From NCBI GenBank assembly GCA_016716065.1, contig JADJXA010000029.1, positions 1 through 33,048 on the forward strand: a DNA stretch of 33,048 nucleotides. Reading direction: 5' to 3'. Shown here in pieces: positions 30,908-33,048 of this stretch (position 1 is its first letter; each line of letters begins with the position of its first letter). A program made the translations under genes and the position numbers. Below the pieces are notes generated by a model that was not told where the DNA came from, ran no database searches, and worked only from the letters and a program-made list of their open reading frames with translations. The DNA is from Candidatus Leptovillus gracilis. Lineage in GTDB: Bacteria; Chloroflexota; Anaerolineae; Promineifilales; Promineifilaceae.

Positions 30908-31903
30908 TCATAGGCGCAAATGATCCATCGGCGACGACCGCGCCATCGCCGCCTGCAAATCAATCGCCGCTGCCTGCACATACCGCTGCGTTGTCACAAT
31001 CTCGCTGTGGCCCATGATCCGCTGCACCTCCCAGGCCGACGCCCCGTGCTGCACCAACATGCACGCCCCCGTTGTTCGCAGCAAATGCGGATGCACATCC
31101 ACCTTAGCCCGCCTGCCAATACGCCGGATCAGCTTCGCCAACGTCCCCCGCGTCATCGGCAGCCCATAATTGCGCTGCTCATTGATGATCAGATAATCAT
31201 CCTTATCGGCGCCGCGTCGCGTCATCAAATAATCGCCAATATAACCATTTGCCTTAGCCGAAAACGGCACGGTCCGGTCTTTGCCCCCCTTGCCATCACG
31301 CACATACACCTGACCGCCTCTATTCCCCGTTTTCACATCCTTAATCCGCAAATTCGCCAGCTCAGACACCCGCAGACAGCTTTCCACCGCCAACGAAATA
31401 ATTGCCTTGTCGCGCACGGCCGTTGGCCGACTAGACCGCGTAAGCGGCTTTGTATCCCAGGGATCAGTTTTGTCGCAGGCGTTAATCAACAACACAACCT
31501 GCTGTGCGCTCAACGGCACAACAGGCTTCAACGGCACATGGGGCCGCTTCACCTGGCGCACAACATGAACCTTCGCTACCTTGCGCTCCACTGCCCACGT
31601 CCACAAGCTGCTCAGGGCCGTGTGCATATTCTGCACCGTTTTCGGGCTGCGCTGACGTGGCGGCCGAGGCGCAACGCCAGCCGGAGACACCAACTCCGCT
31701 TGCACATGCACCAAAAACCCCTCAATATCATCCCTGGTAATCCGGCTCATCACCGTCGTCGCGCCCGCATACGCCACAAACTGCCGGGCAACCACCCGAT
31801 AGCCGCTCAGCGTATTAGGTCGCAGCATCCTCGACGAGCAGTGGCGCAGCCATTGCTCGACCGCAGCGTCCAACGTTATCAACTCCAACTTACTCTTAGC
31901 CAT
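30908..31903 (-). CDS. int: Tyrosine-type site-specific integrase
   Basis: Product of 331 residues, normal for the family. It catalyses integration and excision of the phage. The N-terminal SAM-like core-binding domain (about 5-110) is followed by the catalytic domain with Arg178 (CLRVSEL), Lys208, His273-Leu-Leu-Arg276, His299 (MGHS) and nucleophile Tyr308. It is transcribed toward the holin from a start at 31903 with GGAGG at a suitable distance on the minus strand. The operator-like dyad at 31944 lies just upstream, so it is probably repressed with the other phage genes. The adjacent tRNA fragment suggests integration into a tRNA-Val gene. Confidence 0.92.
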   Translation of the reverse strand: MAKSKLELITLDAAVEQWLRHCSSRMLRPNTLSGYRVVARQFVAYAGATTVMSRITRDDIEGFLVHVQAELVSPAGVAPRPPRQRSPKTVQNMHTALSSLWTWAVERKVAKVHVVRQVKRPHVPLKPVVPLSAQQVVLLINACDKTDPWDTKPLTRSSRPTAVRDKAIISLAVESCLRVSELANLRIKDVKTGNRGGQVYVRDGKGGKDRTVPFSAKANGYIGDYLMTRRGADKDDYLIINEQRNYGLPMTRGTLAKLIRRIGRRAKVDVHPHLLRTTGACMLVQHGASAWEVQRIMGHSEIVTTQRYVQAAAIDLQAAMARSSPMDHLRL

Positions 31904-31943
31904 GTGGTCTATACCTCCGTAGACTTCTTTATGCCGTCCAATG

Positions 31944-31961
31944 TGGACTATAAATAGTCCA
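31944..31961. promoter_or_regulatory. Operator-like dyad, site 3
   Basis: TGGACTATAAATAGTCCA, a perfect 8+2+8 dyad and the best match to the consensus. It lies 41 bases upstream of the integrase start, within the probable promoter. Confidence 0.7.
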
Positions 31962-31977
31962 TAAAACCGCTAAAAAT

Positions 31978-32014
31978 ACCGCCATACAAGGATGCAACCC
32001 CTAAATATGGCGGT
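31978..32014. repeat. Inverted repeat beside the tRNA fragment
   Basis: ACCGCCATA (31978-31986) and TATGGCGGT (32006-32014) form a perfect 9-bp pair with a 19-base spacer, right next to the att-like tRNA fragment. It could be arm-type integrase binding sites or a hairpin. CTAAATATGGCG within it recurs at 5683 and 7044. Confidence 0.4.
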
Positions 32015-32019
32015 CATAG

Positions 32020-32066
32020 TGGGCGAAGAGGGACTCGAACCCACGACCTCACGGATGTGAACCGTC
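32020..32066 (-). tRNA. 3' part of tRNA-Val(CAC), probable phage attachment site
   Basis: Reading the minus strand: anticodon arm ACGG-TTCACAT-CCGT (anticodon CAC), variable loop AGGTC, T-arm GTGGG-TTCGAGT-CCCTC (one T-T mismatch), acceptor half TTCGCCC and discriminator A at 32020; no encoded CCA. The upstream part does not fold into an acceptor 5' strand or D-arm, so the gene is only a 3' half. This is what a tRNA-integrating phage leaves or carries at its attachment site beside int. Confidence 0.65.
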
Positions 32067-32165
32067 CCTGTAAATTTGCAACCACAGCCCACATATCCAC
32101 CAAACATCGCTTATCCTTGTAGACTCCAATTCTACGACGCCGTATGGACTCCGCTTTCCCCTAAT

Positions 32166-32183
32166 TGGACTCAAAATAGTCCA
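32166..32183. promoter_or_regulatory. Operator-like dyad, site 4
   Basis: TGGACTCAAAATAGTCCA, an imperfect 18-bp dyad of the same consensus, lying about 80 bases upstream of the secreted-protein start. Confidence 0.6.
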
Positions 32184-32222
32184 TTCTCGCCCGATAATCC
32201 TAAGCTCCAGCAATTTACCTTG

Positions 32223-32240
32223 TGGACTATTAATCGTCCA
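32223..32240. promoter_or_regulatory. Operator-like dyad, site 5
   Basis: TGGACTATTAATCGTCCA, an imperfect dyad of the same consensus, 39 bases after site 4 and 19 bases before ATG 32260. The paired spacing recalls sites 1 and 2 (36 bases). Confidence 0.65.
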
Positions 32241-32259
32241 CGCCAGCAAAGGAGCTTTC

Positions 32260-32916
32260 ATGAAAAGTGCAAACCGTCGCAAATTCTTAGCCATTGGCTG
32301 CCTGGGCTTCATCCTGCTCTGCGGACTCACCCTCCTGGCCGCCATCGCCGACAACGCCCTGCGCGATGCCGGCATACTGCCCACCTACACCGCCACCTAT
32401 ACCCCAACCATTACCCCAACCAGCACCCATACCCGGCCGCCAACCCTCACACCCACCAGCAGTCACACATCCACCCCGCAGCCCACCGCCACCGCCACCC
32501 CTACCCGCATTCCATCAACCGCCACCCCTACCCGCATTCCACCAACCGCCACCCTGATGCCTGTGCCCATCAGCCTGATTAGCCTCACTTCGCCCGTATC
32601 GCCCAATAGCAACGCCACCCTGACCATCCAAACCAACCCCGGCATCGTTTGCAATCCTGGAATCCGTTACGCCAGCGGTAACAGCGTGGCTGAGGGCATG
32701 GGGCCAAAAACCGCCCCGGAAGATGGCTTGTTATCCTGGACGTGGACTGTCGGTCCTTCCACCACCCCGGCACATGGACGGTGTTCATTAACTGTTAGCC
32801 ACACCTCTACCAACAGTGGCCGTTCACTGTCAACTAATGACACATTTAGAACAGCCGTTCTTGACTATCACGCGATAATCTTCTATTATGATGAAAATGA
32901 TAGGAGGTTCGCATGA
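32260..32916 (+). CDS. Secreted or membrane-anchored protein with Thr/Pro-rich stalk
   Basis: Product of 218 residues. A basic N-terminus and hydrophobic segment (FLAIGCLGFILLCGLTLLAAI) act as a signal anchor. A Thr/Pro repeat stalk follows (about 42-102, including the repeated ATPTRIP unit) of the kind common on extracellular proteins of Chloroflexota. A small beta-rich domain comes next (SPNSNATLTIQTNPGIVC, SWTWTVG, RCSLTVSHTS). AAAGGAG (32248-32254) supports the start. It lies behind two operator-like dyads and overlaps the next gene by ATGA. It could be a surface protein that excludes other phages or modifies the lysogen; no enzyme motif is seen. Confidence 0.65.
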   Translation: MKSANRRKFLAIGCLGFILLCGLTLLAAIADNALRDAGILPTYTATYTPTITPTSTHTRPPTLTPTSSHTSTPQPTATATPTRIPSTATPTRIPPTATLMPVPISLISLTSPVSPNSNATLTIQTNPGIVCNPGIRYASGNSVAEGMGPKTAPEDGLLSWTWTVGPSTTPAHGRCSLTVSHTSTNSGRSLSTNDTFRTAVLDYHAIIFYYDENDRRFA

Positions 32917-33048
32917 AGCAAATCGGTATCAATTTAGATGAGGAAACAATTAAACAGATGAGAGAGCTGGCGGAATTATGGGGATTGCCAGAGGTTCGTC
33001 ATAACACGCCTGTAATATCGCGTTGTGTTGAACGTATTTGGCTGATGG
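32913..33048 (+). CDS. Ribbon-helix-helix-like protein, 5' part (runs off window)
   Basis: Begins MKQIGINLDEETIKQMRELAELWGLP and continues through ISRCVERIWLM to the window edge. A beta strand with alternating residues, then two helices, is the pattern of CopG/Arc-type ribbon-helix-helix repressors. TAGGAGG (32901-32907) precedes ATG 32913, and the gene overlaps the secreted-protein stop. As the second gene of an operon preceded by two operator-like dyads, it is the best candidate for the protein that binds them. The remainder lies outside the window. Confidence 0.55.
   Translation, partial: MKQIGINLDEETIKQMRELAELWGLPEVRHNTPVISRCVERIWLM

Noticed and set aside
30920..31957. 345-codon frame opposite the integrase
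   Set aside because: It is antisense to a clear tyrosine recombinase, rich in His/Arg/Pro and without motifs.
32020..32090. Complete tRNA gene
   Set aside because: The part 5' of the anticodon stem cannot form a D-arm and pairs with only about four bases of the acceptor, so only the 3' half is supported.

Overview
This window is most of the genome of a temperate, long-tailed (siphovirus-type) phage or prophage. It lies between about 2.0 kb and the right edge. The late genes follow the classical order: terminase, portal, MuF head protein, scaffold, capsid, connectors, tail tube, tail assembly chaperone, tape measure, distal tail, holin. A tyrosine integrase follows on the opposite strand, next to a 3' fragment of a tRNA gene. 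The host is probably a Chloroflexota bacterium; this is inference. It rests on a bacterial death-like (EAD7-type) domain, a Thr/Pro-rich stalk on a secreted protein, high GC with C/G-ending codons, and strong over-representation of the palindrome ACGGCCGT.

Layout. 1-2084: the tail of one possible gene, then nearly 2 kb of degenerate sequence with no convincing gene. 2142-5641: replication module, with a large TOPRIM/P-loop primase-helicase whose zinc-finger-like N-terminus has lost its cysteines. It is followed at once by nested inverted repeats carrying ten copies of GTGGAAGG (candidate origin). 5700-10166: short, tightly coupled accessory genes, including a zinc ribbon, several one-helix membrane peptides and a membrane protein ending in a coiled coil and helix-turn-helix. 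10184-12034: ParB-like protein. 12035-12240: two promoters of the same design (TTGACY-N18-TACACT), a perfect hairpin between them and a symmetric operator-like dyad over the start of the late operon. 12240-18931: packaging and head genes. 18935-21786: structural/adhesion genes plus a lipoprotein glycoside hydrolase. 21783-25305: connector and tail genes. 25347-25394: strong intrinsic terminator directly in front of the tape measure gene. 25400-30836: tape measure, distal tail genes and holin. 30863-30899: bidirectional terminator. 30908-31903: integrase. 32020-32066: tRNA-Val fragment (att). 32260-end: secreted Thr/Pro-rich protein and the start of a ribbon-helix-helix protein.

Regulation. 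Five 18-bp sites of consensus TGGACTATAAATAGTCCA lie before the early accessory operon, before the integrase and before the 32260 operon. This suggests one repressor controls all three; the truncated ribbon-helix-helix gene at the right edge is the best candidate. The sites occur on both sides of the tRNA fragment, so the right-hand genes probably belong to the phage as well.

The most unusual gene is 24119-24609, between the tail tube and the tail assembly chaperone. It encodes a coiled coil joined to a bacterial death-like/EAD7 domain, a fold used by host anti-phage signalling systems. The coding sequence is split at a nine-A run containing the slippery heptamer A-AAA-AAG. The genuine tail chaperone just downstream has its own -1 frameshift site, CCCAAAG.
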